From contig CM050454.1 in the NCBI GenBank assembly GCA_027563935.2, positions 2,898,501-2,962,500 of the forward strand: a DNA stretch of 64,000 bases, read 5' to 3'. The notes beneath the pieces were generated by a model. It saw nothing but the letters and a program-made list of their open reading frames with translations. It did no database searches and was not told the DNA's origin. A program made the position numbers and the translations under genes. Origin of the DNA: Costus lasius. Its lineage: Eukaryota; Streptophyta; Magnoliopsida; Zingiberales; Costaceae. This document shows, one piece after another, positions 1-11,190 of this stretch; position 1 is the first letter of the stretch; each line of letters starts with the position of its first letter.

Positions 1-716
1 ATAATAACCTCTCAGGATCAATTCCACAAACCTTTGGTAATTTTATTACAATGAGAACCTCACAGCAATACTGCATCACCCATTTTTCGTCCAATTTTGA
101 TAAATTTTGGTTCTTTATAAAAGGAAATGAGCACGAGTACATGACATTAGATTCACTTGCCAAATCTATTGATCTCTCCAATAATAACTTGTCAGGATAT
201 ATCCATGAGGAAATAGGGAACTTATATGGATTACAAATCTTAAATCTATCTAAAAATAACTTAATAGGGGAGATACCAAGGAGCATTGGTGGAATGCAGA
301 ATCTAGAAGTTTTAGACTTATCAAGAAATAATTTATCAGGTGCAATTCCTTCATCATTAGGAGATTTGTCTTTTTTGGACATCTTGAACTTGTCATATAA
401 CAACTTCTCGGGCAGTATTCCCGCTGGTAGACAACTGCAAACATTTGGTGCATCTACTTATATTGGAAACCCATACCTTTGTGGTTTTCCCCTTATAAAA
501 AGCTGTACAGATGACAAAGCAAAAGGCAACGCAGAAGAAGAAACCACAAATGGTGATGGAAGTAGGGAAACCATATGGCTATTCAGTAGCATCACAATGG
601 GATTTATTATGGGATTTTGGGGAATTTTGGGCATTCTTCTATTGCATAAAAGGTGGAGAATCCTGTACTTCCATACTATTGACAACGCCTACCACAAGCT
701 ATGCATGGAGATGTAA
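1..716 (+). CDS. LRR receptor-like protein, 3' end (copy A, 5' partial)
   Basis: The reading frame is open from the first base and ends at TAA 714-716. It encodes the C-terminal part of an LRR-RLP: the last LRR before the island, the island (around MRTSQQYC and the KGNEHEYM motif), four closing LRRs, the juxtamembrane cap with LCGFPL and a nearby Cys, an acidic stretch, a hydrophobic membrane helix (about LFSSITMG to LLLH), and a 22-residue basic-start tail without a kinase. It is almost identical to the ends of copies B, D, E and F, so the missing 5' part very likely matched B and D. Substitutions such as His for Pro in the first post-island LRR are private to this copy. No lesion is visible in the part present. 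Whether the complete gene is intact cannot be judged from the window. Confidence 0.88.
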   Translation, partial: NNLSGSIPQTFGNFITMRTSQQYCITHFSSNFDKFWFFIKGNEHEYMTLDSLAKSIDLSNNNLSGYIHEEIGNLYGLQILNLSKNNLIGEIPRSIGGMQNLEVLDLSRNNLSGAIPSSLGDLSFLDILNLSYNNFSGSIPAGRQLQTFGASTYIGNPYLCGFPLIKSCTDDKAKGNAEEETTNGDGSRETIWLFSSITMGFIMGFWGILGILLLHKRWRILYFHTIDNAYHKLCMEM

Positions 717-3230
717 GTGAAGATGAGAAGGAAATCTGTTATAGAAGATTAAGATGACTAATGTATTGTAAGCACTTCCTGGAAGCAATTTACCTAAACA
801 AGAAGCAGTTGGCAAAGCTTGGATGTCTCTTCAGACATGGAAGAATCTGGAGCATATGGCAATCAGTTTGCGTTGATTAAAGATTGTCTCTGCAAGCTTG
901 GAAGACCAAATGAAAATTAGTTGTTGTGTTGACTAAATAATAAGAAAATAATATCGTGTAGAAGGAAAATGAGGATGAAAAGTTGTATTTCTGTGTTTCA
1001 TGTGCCGTTTGATGAGTCATAAGATGATTTATGTTCAAATTATAATTTCACATTAGCTGGAGAGAAATAATCTGAGTTTATAAAATGAAAAATAACTATA
1101 AAATGCCAATAATCTGATTTGAGCATGACTAAAAATGATTTCTTCAAAGGAAACAATCGTTTTTGTCATGGTTCATAATTTAGCCTAGGAACACAAAATG
1201 TTAAATAGTAAGAGAATAAAATTCTGTAGGTAGAAAATGAGGGAAAATTTTGCATCTCTATACAAACTTATAGCTTGTGATGATGAAGGATGACCTTTTG
1301 CCACTTTACAATAGCAACTTGTCATGAATAATGAAAACAGATGTCTGGCTTTAGAGAATTTTATGGTAAGTTCATATTGCTAATTTCTCAATGCTACCTT
1401 ATTTATTGAGTAAATTAGAGGAAATACAACATGGCTAGTAATTTTCTCTTAAATCCATCCGTCTGATGAAAAGCTTGCTTAAGATGAAGTATGTCTGCGA
1501 TATTCACTATTTTATTTTGGTGTTTAGGTTTCCTCTGGCTCAGAGGAAGCACATGATAATATTGTTTGGCAGCAGAGGACCCTTGTCAAGATTAACATCT
1601 TGTATCGGATCTTCATGAAGGATTGACTACTGACAAGAGATTTTTTCTGCAGATTGAGAAATTGGTTAATGAAACGAGTATCATTTCCACAGGAGCAATA
1701 TCAAAATATTACTCTGCAGTGATGTTTTTATTCTACTACCATTTGTAAATTACATTTGACATCGAAGGATTACATATTTTGATCAATATGGAGAACTAAA
1801 ATGCAGCAAAGTTTTGTTCAGACTAAATTTTAATGACTTTTACCATCCAGTAAAAGTTATCAGTCCTAAACATCATCGTCATTTATCATCCATCCTAAAT
1901 ATATAAAAGCATAGCAACCATGCGATCGATAATACCTTCATACTTTACATCATCATTAATGTAATTATAATTATTAACAGAAATTAGCTAAAAGGAACTA
2001 CAATTATTTCATTTCAAGTAATAAAAATAGAAAAAAATATAAAAATTACTAGTCACTTTCTATGGAAGTCTCTATTCTATGTAACCATTTCTAGATTGCA
2101 CTTTTTTAATACTTAGAAGCAAAACAATGGGGATTAACCAAAATTAGCTAAATAGGGATTGGTAATAAGATGAATGCATGATCCAAAATGAAATCTCAAC
2201 TACATGTGTATAATATATATGTGCAAATAGAAAAAAATAATCAATATACATCCTATCACATTAAAAATGGAGCTGTTAATGGTTATCTCCATTTGTGCAT
2301 TATGCCTTGCACTCTAATAAGAGTGGTTCTACCATCAAACTCCAAAAAGTGGAACGATTGCTATCAGATAGCCTAATCATACTGTGTAACACTTGAAAAC
2401 TCTAGTATTATCTAAATGACAATCTTGTAGTAAATTGATTACTTAATAGAGTTACTCGTTTATTTGTTTCTTTTAAAATGCCCAGTTCTTTTGACCGTAT
2501 CAAAAAAACAAGTGTCCTATTATCTATCATTAGTCAACTTAGAATTTTAATAAAAATTTAAAAACAAATACTAAATTCTAAAATGCCAATAAATTATATT
2601 AAAATTAATTTGAATTTAAAGAAAATTAGAGTCATTGTTTAGAGATGAAACATATTATTAACTTCAATTTCGAATAATTATTCTTGTTGTTACTATTGTT
2701 GTATGGAGAAATAAACTCATTTCATTATAGACAAAATATCAATATTTGTTGGAAATAAAATATAAAGCTGGTTAGTCCTCACTCCAGTGAAGCAAATGAA
2801 CACTGATACTGATCTGAGTACGTCATTCTTCATCTTCCTTCACGGGCACGTAATCAATCTAGAGGACAGTGATATTGATCTGAGTATATCATTCTCCATC
2901 TTCCATCACAAGCACGCAATCAATCTAGACGATAGTGAGTGAATTGTAAAACCATCAATCCATTATAAAATTAATTGTAAAACCATCAATCTAGACTGAC
3001 ATTAATTTGCAGAATTAATTAATCTTGATAGTATTTTGTATTTGTATAAAATTTTTTTGTTACGGGATGGGGGGTTCAAACTTCAAATGCACGTAAGCAA
3101 TAACGCCACTTTGAGTAAACCCATTTTTCTTTATAAATGAATTTAATTGAATCAAATATTATAGTTTATGTTTGGATAAATTTGATTCTACTTTCTAGTT
3201 ATTTTCATTTTTACCTCTTTTTTCTTAGTT
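717..3230. repeat. RLP 3'-flank duplicated block (copy A)
   Basis: Non-coding. It runs nearly colinear with 18822-21480 (behind gene B) and 46498-49130 (behind fragment F). A sub-block at about 1428-1850, starting near tacaacatggctagtaattt, recurs at about 5537, 19587, 47200 and 56905. Around 2790-2940 there are two imperfect tandem copies of an approximately 70-bp unit. The short open frame at 2188-2376 is copied with the block and has no coding character. The match breaks near 3233, where sequence normally found after a P2 block follows directly, so a P2 block has been lost here. Confidence 0.8.
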
Positions 3231-3389
3231 GATTCCGACTGTCTCTGATGAACTCCCAGCTGTTATAAATGAACTTTAACTTTAGTTAAAAAAAATTAAA
3301 ACGTATCTTTAAGGTGTCTAACCGTGCTTTAAGATTTGTGAATTAAAATCTAAAGGCTTCTCCCTAAAAATTTCTAGAGAGACCGTCTT

Positions 3390-3524
3390 CGAAAAATTAA
3401 ATTATTAAGTATTTAATTAATTATATGATTGATAATTAAGTGATTAAGTATTGGGTAATAGGTTTTAGACTTTTGATAACTAATTATACTATAATAAAAT
3501 TAGGATATAATATAATATATTGTA

Positions 3525-3565
<41 letters not shown>

Positions 3566-3829
3566 CGGTAAATCAGTTTTTTACAGAACCAAAATTATAA
3601 AAACGGAAACCGAAACCGAAAACCGAATTTTATAAAATTTATTACCGAAACCGAAACCGAATATTTTTTACCGAACCGAAATTATAAAAACTGAAACCGA
3701 AACCAAAAACCAAATTTTATAAAATTTATTACCGAAACCGAAACCGAATATTTTTTACCGAACCGAATTTACCGAATTTTTCGATAATAGGTAAAAATCA
3801 AAAAAACCGAACCCGAATGCTCACCCCTA
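3390..3829. mobile_element. hAT-type MITE, 5'-truncated
   Basis: The right part matches the element family at 42340, 50220 and 61984: an AT-rich core, a TA microsatellite near 3532-3560, then many accgaaaccgaa-like repeats and a right terminus ending in CTCACCCCTA. The 8-bp GTTCGGAG follows the right end and is the same target duplication seen at the other family members. The left about 170 bp, including the left inverted repeat, is missing, and the element starts abruptly after gaccgtcttc. Confidence 0.75.
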
Positions 3830-3837
3830 GTTCGGAG

Positions 3838-4250
3838 GACTAAAATGACCGTGGTGGTGACAAGGAAATAAAGCTTATTTCCTCATGAATTCTCTATCTT
3901 TCATCATTTTTTTAATATGAGTTTAGAATTTCCTCATGAATTCTCTATCTTTCATCATTTTTTTAATATGAGTTTAGAATTTCCTCATGAATTCTCTATC
4001 TTTCATCATTTTACTAATTAAGAAGGCGATTAGCAGTCTGTCGTGTATGATTTCGAGTTCGATGGATGAATACTTGAACCGATATCCACTACTTCCAAAA
4101 TATCAGAGTTTTGATATCTTCCAAGTATTCAGACTTTTGGCGCACCTCTAAACACTAGATCCTTAACATCTCATGAATGCTTGATTTGTATGTGCTCTCT
4201 AATAAGCATGTTGACATGATTTGAGCCATTCATTTTATTGATATGATATA
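3838..4250. repeat. Spacer with 50-bp tandem repeat
   Basis: Three successive copies of an approximately 50-bp unit beginning ttcctcatgaattctctatc lie between about 3879 and 4010. Two copies are present at the equivalent positions near 29590, 42870, 50825 and 62495. The rest (4010-4250) is spacer shared with about 11190-11440 and 50905-51150. No gene is seen. Confidence 0.7.
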
Positions 4251-4549
<299 letters not shown>

Positions 4550-5236
4550 ACGTAGATAGTACTACTTCTTCTAATAGTAGTTTATAGTATTTTGACAGTA
4601 AATAATACTACTTTTGAAGCACTTACCCCCACCTACACTATAATCCTAAACTAGCCCGATGTCCATACACTATTAGACTGCTACCTGTATTAAATTGACC
4701 ACTTAATAGAGTTACTCTTTTTTTTGTTTTTTTTAAAATGCTCATTTCTTTCTGCCGCATCCAAAAAATAGTGTCATATTATCTATGATTTTAATAAAAA
4801 TTCAAGGATAAATACTTGATTCTAGAATGCCAATAAATCATATAAAAATTAATTTGAATTTTAAAAAAATTAGAGTCATAGTTTAGAAATGATATATATA
4901 ATTAACTTCAATTTCAAATCATTATTCTTGTTGTTACTATTGTTCCATGGAGAAATAAACTCATTTCATTATAGACAAAATATCAATATTTGCTGGAAAT
5001 AAAAGATAAACTGATTAGTCCTTACTTAGTCAAGCAAATGAATGCTGATATTGATTTGAGTGTGTCCTTTCTTCTTCTTCCTCCACTGGCACCGTAATCA
5101 AACTAGAGGACCATCTATCCTTTATCAAATTAATATTCATCTTTGACCTTTTAAAGGAAAAATATATTCATTTTATGGTCCTATCCATCAAAGGTCGACA
5201 CACATTTTTCTCTACTTTACATTGTATAAAAAATCT
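4550..5236. other. Intergenic spacer, duplicated
   Basis: AT-rich spacer colinear with about 11610-11728 plus 12795-13175, with 29925-30600 and with 51235-51700. No coding frame, RNA gene or transposon end was recognised. Confidence 0.6.
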
Positions 5237-5536
5237 AATAGACTACTTCTGTACGGATCCAATCAGCTCAAGCCATTTATTTGCAACACTTAGCTTTAGA
5301 GTTGACTGACTTACGCCAAAAGTCAAGACACTTACGTTTGTGTGCATTTACCAGACTCACTTCAGAGTTGACGGATGATGACTACTTACGTTTGTGTGCA
5401 TTTACCGGACTCACTTCAGAGTTGACCGACTGTGCTGAAAAGTCAAGGCACAAGGAGACAGATATTTTTTTTACTAGTCTTTGCAAATTGAAAAATGCGG
5501 CAGCTGGAATTTTGAGATAAGCATGTTCTGCTTATA
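5237..5536 (+). promoter_or_regulatory. Orphan P1-type W-box block (gene deleted)
   Basis: Matches the region upstream of gene B (about 14830-15150), with several TTGACT/TTGACC cores or their complements and the tail gctggaattttgagataagc. At about 5530-5540 the TATA region is joined directly to the RLP 3'-flank sub-block (caacatggctagtaattt), so the whole RLP coding region is absent between promoter and 3' flank. The 79-codon open frame here is promoter sequence, not a gene. Confidence 0.75.
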
Positions 5537-6060
5537 CAACATGGCTAGTAATTTTCTCTTAAGTCCATCCGTCTGATGAAAAGCTTGCTTAACATGAAGT
5601 ATGTCTGCGAGATTCACTATTTTATTTTGGTGTTTAGGTTTCCTCTGGCTCAGAGGAAGCACATGATAATATTGTTTGGCAGCAGAGGACCCTTGTCAAG
5701 ATTAACATCTTGTATCGGGTCTTCATGAAGGATTGACTACTGACAAGAGATTTTTTCTGCAGATTGAGAAATTGGTTGATGAAACGAGTATCATTTCCGG
5801 AGGAGCAATATCAAAATATTACTCTGCAGTGATGTTTTTATTCTACTACCATTTGTAAATTACATTTTGACATTGAAGGATTACATGTTTTGATCAATAT
5901 GGAGAACTAAAATGCTGCAAAATTTTGTTCAGACTAAATTTTAACGACTTTTACCATCCAGTAAAAGTTCAGTCCTAAACATCATCGTCATTTATCATCC
6001 ATCCTAAATATATAAAAGCATAGCAACCATAGCATCCTAAACATCATCGTCAGTGTTTGA
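5537..6060. repeat. RLP 3'-flank sub-block behind the orphan promoter
   Basis: Colinear with 1428-1930 and with 19587-20050, 47200-47700 and 56905-57300. Non-coding. It marks the downstream side of the gene-deletion junction. Confidence 0.7.
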
Positions 6061-6134
6061 TGGCATTAATGACACTAATTGCGCCCATTTAGTGCTCCAA
6101 ACTCAAATGATTCTTTCTTTTTTATTTTTTGAAA

Positions 6135-6530
6135 ATGCTAGACTTACAGGCACAGTTCTCAATTAGCTTCCTTCTAATCTAAGAGTATTTAGATCTTTCC
6201 TTTAATAGGATTAGCTGGGGCTTGATAAATTTGTTTCTAAACCTTAAAACATTATATCTTTCAGACAACTCATCTCGTGCAAGCTGTGGCCCGGCCCGTT
6301 GCCACCACTAGCCACAATAGTTTATTAGGAAGACTCCCTATTGTGAAGACATTTGACTATTCTTAATGTGAGATATAATAACTTCACAGGAAAAAGCATG
6401 CTCTATTTAAAAACTTATGAGCTTGCGGTCTAATTCCTTGAGGGGCGACATTCCTGAATTATCTTGGCACATCTTCAAATATTAGATCTCTTAAATAATA
6501 ACCTCTTACAATCTATTCTGAGGGGGAGTT
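6135..6530 (+). pseudogene. Relic of a diverged LRR-RLP (unit A)
   Basis: Two LRR-coding remnants are separated by a few GC-rich bases left from an insertion. At 6135-6273 the translation reads as LRR sequence (NLKTLYLSDNS and the preceding repeat), as in the longer relic at 57385-57750. At 6312-6530 it resumes with SHNSLLGRLP, NNFTGK, LRSNSLRGDIPELS and LQILDLLNNNL. These align in order with the [11 protein letters not shown] to [11 protein letters not shown] part of genes B and D. Stops and frame changes are frequent. It is clearly older than the intact copies. Confidence 0.65.
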
Positions 6531-7167
6531 GCTTTCTTGAACTATCGGAGAGCTGCTTTCTTGAGCATTGCTCTCTCTAAAACCCGGAAAAAAAAAATAA
6601 AGGAGACCCTCTCCTAAAAAAAGCTTTAGGAAGACCGCTGCTTGGAACCATTAGATAGTTTTTTACAGGCAACATCCAAATGATTAAAAATAAATTTTAA
6701 TAACTCATAACAATCGAAATTAATTTAAAAATGAACAAATGTGTTACATCTTAATGTGAGATAGGTTGTAATGGTTGAGCGTAAATTGGCAAATCACTAT
6801 AATTAACTTCGACGGCTAGGAACAGATGTTACTGTACTGCAATGACTATTATTAAATAAATAAAAAATAAATGTAGAGCTTTTAATCCTTGCCAACTTGG
6901 AATCACGCATAGATTTCATTTATTATGACAATCAATTTCTGCATGATAAACTTACATAATATAAATCTATCCATAAATATACAATATACTATAATCTATT
7001 TTGTGTTACACACATTTTTATTTTATTTATTTATTATTATTATTATATATATTTTTATAATTATTATTTTGTTTTTTTATTATTATTTTTTAATTTTCTC
7101 TGTTATTTCTTAAGTCAAAGAGTAAATTTTTTGTTATTATTTTGTTATTATTATTATTTTGTTACAT
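6531..7167. other. AT-rich spacer, nothing recognised
   Basis: Low-complexity AT-rich sequence with runs of tta/att (about 7015-7165). No convincing coding frame, RNA gene or element end. The short open frame at 6925-7113 is a product of composition. Confidence 0.5.
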
Positions 7168-8810
7168 GCGGGCCGAATCCGGCACGCGGGCTGAAACTAG
7201 CCGGCGGGCTATGGTCGGCCCAGCGGGCCGTGCCAGGCACGGCCCGAATGTGGCCCACGGGCCGACTTTGGCCTGCTTCATTAAAATAAATAAAATATTA
7301 ATAAAATAAGAAATTGAGAATTATGTATTTTGCATAATTTTTTTAAAAAAATATTTAATTATTATTTAATTAATTATTTTATTTTAAACATATATAATTT
7401 TAATTTTAATATATTTTATTAAATTAATATTAATTTATTTATTAACAATACTAACAACACATGACTAAAGTTAAAACCAACTCGATTAAATTTCATATTC
7501 ATAAATTATACATTTAAGCTTAAATCAATTGCCGACATAATGGGCATACACAATTGACCCGTAGCCAACTACGCAAGCAGCTACTATGGAAGATATGCGA
7601 GCATTGTGTTAAGCATACTTGCGCTCCGTGCTCCATCTTCTCTATGCATATTGCGCACTCCATGTTTTCAGCTCTACCTCCTTCAATAATAAAAAACTCA
7701 AGTGACTCTTGTGCTTGGTTTGTTCGATATATTGCTCTGACTCATCGTTGATATTATCACTATCCTCCTCACTATCACTTATTTCAAAGTCCTCAACCTC
7801 TATCTCAATCTCAACCCCAGAAGGAGAGGGAGAAGCCAAAAATTCTTGTCTTGCATGATCGGATAAGTGGATAAAGTGTTCTTCAAACCTGAATATATCA
7901 ATTCGTATAATTTGACTAACACGTTCGATAATACTTAAAATAGTGATTCTCCATTGATCAGCATTGAAGAAATTTAAGATAGATGTAAGGAAGATTGAAC
8001 GTTGAGAATTTGGCATAATGATAATTATCTTCACTCTTCTATTATCTGTCATTTTTCTCTATGCCTCGTGCTCGTGCTCACCACGTGATAATTATATTAT
8101 AAAAGTAAATTAATTTAATACTTACTTGATCTTCTCCACGTCTAGTCACGTGGTGAGCACGAGGCATAGAAAAAAATGACTAGTCTAGACCGAGAGAGCA
8201 TTGAATTCTTGATGGCTAAAAAGAAGCTTAAGTTTGAGTTTAATTAAGAAACTAATTGTAACTCAAGACTTAGAAAAGAGATTAAGAGAGTATTAAGAGA
8301 GAATATGAAATTATTCCAAAGATAGTTGGAAACTTGTGTGAAGAAATGAGAGGGTTGCGGAGTCAATTTATAGGGATGAATTGAGTGTATAATTACGTAT
8401 TTATACCCTATTTTTAATTATTAAAATGGGCTAAAATGGTAATTTTATATCATAAAGACAATTATATCCCTAACTTTTAAAATTTTTATAACTATTATGA
8501 GGGCATTTAGGTAAAAATGCATGTTTATTCACGTGTCGTGCCGTGCCTGGCCCGGCCCCGCGTCCGTGCCGTGCCTGGCCTGGCACGCCTGCGGGCCATG
8601 CCCGGCCCGGCCCCGCGTCCGTGCCGTGCCCGGCCCGGCCCCGCGTCCGTGCCGTGCCCGGCCCGGCCCCGCGTCCGTGCCGTGCCTGGCCTGGCACGCC
8701 TGCGGGCCGTGCCCGGCCCGGCCCACGGGCCGCGAACCCTCAGCCCGTGCCCGGCCCGTGTCGTGCCGGGCCGTGCGGGCCGGGCCCGGCCCGGCCAGTT
8801 GGCCACCTCT
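7168..8810. mobile_element. GC-rich-ended hAT-like element carrying a RING-H2 remnant
   Basis: Two GC-rich tracts (7168-7278 and 8531-8810) full of cgggcc/ggcacg motifs bracket an AT-rich interior. The right tract holds 28-bp tandem units (gtgccgtgcccggcccggcc core) and ends ggccagttggccacctct. Its complement, AGAGGTGGCC, resembles the termini of plant hAT elements whose subterminal regions are rich in such motifs. An inverted repeat lies inside, at 8053-8087 and 8147-8176. Shortened relatives of the interior lie at about 36890-37640 and 57755-58480. No matching left terminus or target duplication was found, so the boundaries are approximate. Proline/arginine-rich open frames in the GC tract are spurious. 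Confidence 0.5.
7520..8052 (-). pseudogene. RING-H2 zinc-finger protein remnant (frameshifted)
   Basis: On the minus strand, 7741 down to the stop at 7520-7522 encodes a complete RING-H2 finger: C-x2-C-x14-C-x-H-x2-H-x2-C-x10-C-x2-C, including the CSHIFHSSC and CPLC segments, ending six residues after the last Cys. A methionine codon sits just before the first cysteine (7671-7673). Upstream, in a different frame, 8052-7642 is a 136-codon frame starting with ATG; its later half is acidic (EIEIEVEDFEISDSEEDSD). The acidic-plus-C-terminal-RING layout is usual for plant RING-H2 E3 ubiquitin ligases, so the two frames probably formed one gene now broken by a frameshift around 7690-7740. The RING frame itself has a stop at 7742-7744. 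The GC-rich hAT-like tracts on both sides suggest capture by a transposon; that part is inference. Confidence 0.6.
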
Positions 8811-9470
8811 ACTCCGAGCGACCGTAAGTTGCTTTCAGGCGCAGGAGAGAAATTAGTGGGAGGAGGCTGGCCTTCCTGGTGAAGATGCTGATGAGTTCGG
8901 CATTGAAGAAGAGTTCGCTCGTGCCGGAAAAAGGGGGAACAATGGGAATCAGCAATCTTTTGATGAAATCGGCCTTCTGTGCGTGTGCTAGAAGGGATAG
9001 GCATCCGTCTGCAGCTGGAAGTGGCGGTGACGTCGGCTTGCTACGGCGTGTCCCTGGTGGTAGCAGCTTTCAGTAGCGGTGTCCAGGCAACAAGAGTTGA
9101 AGCAAAGGCGATCAATGAAAAGGACGTCTGAGACGAGGCGGCACTAGGGCTAGTAGAGGCGGTGACAGGGGAGATGGATGTAATTCGCATGGAATTGGAG
9201 CGGAGCCCCATGAAAATAGGGGAGGCGGTCGGGGTGGTTGAGGCATCGAGCGGCGACGATTCCAGCCAAATAGTGATAGCGGTTGGGGCAGTAGGATTTT
9301 GAGTGGTATAGATGATTGGGAAGAGAAAGGGGAAGGTTGTGGCAGCGGAGATGGTGTTGGCAACGGGGATAGCGATGAAGGAGAAGACTATGACGCTGCT
9401 TTGACTGGCTGAGATCATACACAAAGTTTTGCTATGGCGTTGCTTCAGTCAAACTCTCAGCCACTGACTA
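8811..9470. other. Unrecognised GC-rich segment with coding-like composition
   Basis: Markedly more GC-rich than its surroundings and unique in the window. On the + strand one frame reads as alternating hydrophobic and charged sequence with few interruptions at about 9010-9420 (for example AINEKDV, then LGLVEAVTGEMD and EAVGVVEASSGDDSSQ) but contains several stops. On the minus strand 9041-9424 is open for 127 codons with a low-complexity Thr/Ser/Ala-rich product. No family was recognised. It may be a decayed exon or a captured gene fragment. No gene is claimed. Confidence 0.3.
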
Positions 9471-9599
9471 GTTAAGATTTCACATCAATTAACCTTATGT
9501 GGATGGCAAAAAAAAAATATAGTTGTGTCCACAGTTGCTGAGGAACCGATTAGGCAGTGGATTCGAACCCGGTAATCTGATCAAAGGCCTAATGATAAT

Positions 9600-10140
9600 C
9601 GCAGACTTGACAATTTGGGTCAGCGAGTTATAAATGAGTTGTGTCAGCTGTGACCCGTGACCCGATTAAGCCAATCCGAACACGACTCGTTTAATTAATT
9701 GGGTTAAACGGTATAACACAAACACGAACCAAATATAATCGGGTCAACCCGATACGACCCAAATAACCCGTTTATCATTCATATTTTAAATATAAATAAT
9801 AAATTGATAAAAAATTCTATTAAAATTAATAAAATTTTGGGCTTATGTGTGGGCCAAAATATGGGTTAAAAGATAGTTAGAAGATATTTGGGCTTATAGG
9901 CTAGCAATGAGAGTTAGATGAGCCTATATTTAATTTTTTATTTATAAATATATAATATAATCGAGTTAAGCGGATCAACCTGTTTACAACCCGACACGAC
10001 TCGATTATTTTCGGGTCATAAATGGATTTACCTGTTTATGACCCGAACACGAGTATAACTGACCCGAATCCGTCTAACTTCGTGTCGAGTCGGGTCAGGT
10101 CAGCGGGCCGAGTCAGGTTTTGCCTGATCTAATCCCTACA
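9600..10140. mobile_element. GGGTC/GACCCG-rich non-autonomous element (probable hAT-type)
   Basis: Both ends (about 9615-9780 and 9960-10120) are dense in gggtc and gacccg motifs in opposite orientation, around an AT-rich middle. This subterminal layout is known from non-autonomous hAT-like elements of plants. Exact termini and target duplication could not be fixed, and there is no transposase. Confidence 0.4.
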
Positions 10141-11190
10141 TCCTTTTCAACCGTAATTCTTGATCAACCAACTCAACCATTTAGTTCAGCTCATCAACCA
10201 CCCCATGATACTTTATGGACTCACTTTAAGCACATAGTGCTACAATGCTAAGGACACCAATACGTGAATTCATCTCCTAAGATCCTAAGAAAATCAGCCC
10301 CCAAAGGTGCGACAACATTAGATGGTGGAACCAATTCGAGATCCTAGAAGAATCAATTCTAGAAAGGTTCAGGGCATTGATCTTGGAACCATACGATAGC
10401 ACAAAGCATTTGATGGTAAAAAACTTATAAGCAGAGAAAAGTTCGAGGATAGGGGGAAACGAAGGGAAGAAATATAACTCTACTCCTGGGCTACGTTCTA
10501 TGCGCATTGGCCCTGACTAGAGCATTGAAGGAATCCGGTCCTCCCTCAGTTAACCTCTTACCTCTTGTTCATGTTCTCTTCTAACAGGTAGATTTTCCAG
10601 CGAGATCAACTCCACTTCGACTACGAGTTTCACCCGCTACACATCCCCAATCGACCATAACAAAGAACATACTTAACCAGAATGAAAGTTTGCAGAGCAT
10701 TTTCTAAGTCAGGTAAATCACAGATTAATTAAGCATTACCATCAAAGTTCACAAATCTTCAGTCAACTAGTAATTCCGGATCTTGAAATGATGAATCGAG
10801 ATCACAGCAATGCCACTTGAGATCGCAAGCATTAAGTAGCATTAGCAATAGGATACGAAATTAAGGAGGCATCAACTACGAAAGCAATGACCATAATCAA
10901 CTCGAAAAAAGATAGTAATCGAAGGATATAATGTTTTCTCAGTCGAAAAAGAATAGAACGCATCAATCAGCGGAAAGAGGGCAGAGAAACTCCCAAACTC
11001 AAAGAAAGTACTTCGCCTAACCTGAAAGCATCGAGATCCAGCAAGGAGGCCTGGCAACCGCAGATCGTCGCTTTCCGCGTCCGATTCAGTTGATGCAAGG
11101 CAGGAAGCAACTCTTCCACTGGAGGATAGAGACGTTCCCGACCTGCACTGGTCGCATTTTTGTTTCCTTTAAAAAAAACAGCAGCTTTTA
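10141..11190. other. Unique spacer, possible decayed exon on the minus strand
   Basis: Not duplicated elsewhere in the window and less AT-rich than the spacers. On the minus strand, 11160 to about 11024 reads without stops as a Ser/Arg-rich stretch (SGTSLSSSGRVASCLAS) and is followed by a donor-like CAG|GTTAGG. This resembles a first exon, but no start codon, acceptor or second exon could be matched. The short frames at 10277-10507 and 10872-11057 (minus) have no recognisable domain. Treated as unsupported. Confidence 0.3.

Noticed and set aside
2188..2376. 62-codon frame repeated at 20320-20508
   Set aside because: Part of a duplicated non-coding flank; other copies of the block carry changes that break it.
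8517..9004. Pro/Arg/Ala-rich frames of 65-159 codons on both strands
   Set aside because: Produced by the GC-rich 28-bp tandem repeat; open in nearly all frames.
9550..9590. tRNA-like B-box (ggttcgaatcc on the minus strand), considered as a tRNA or SINE
   Set aside because: No A-box at the right distance, no cloverleaf and no 3' tail typical of a SINE.
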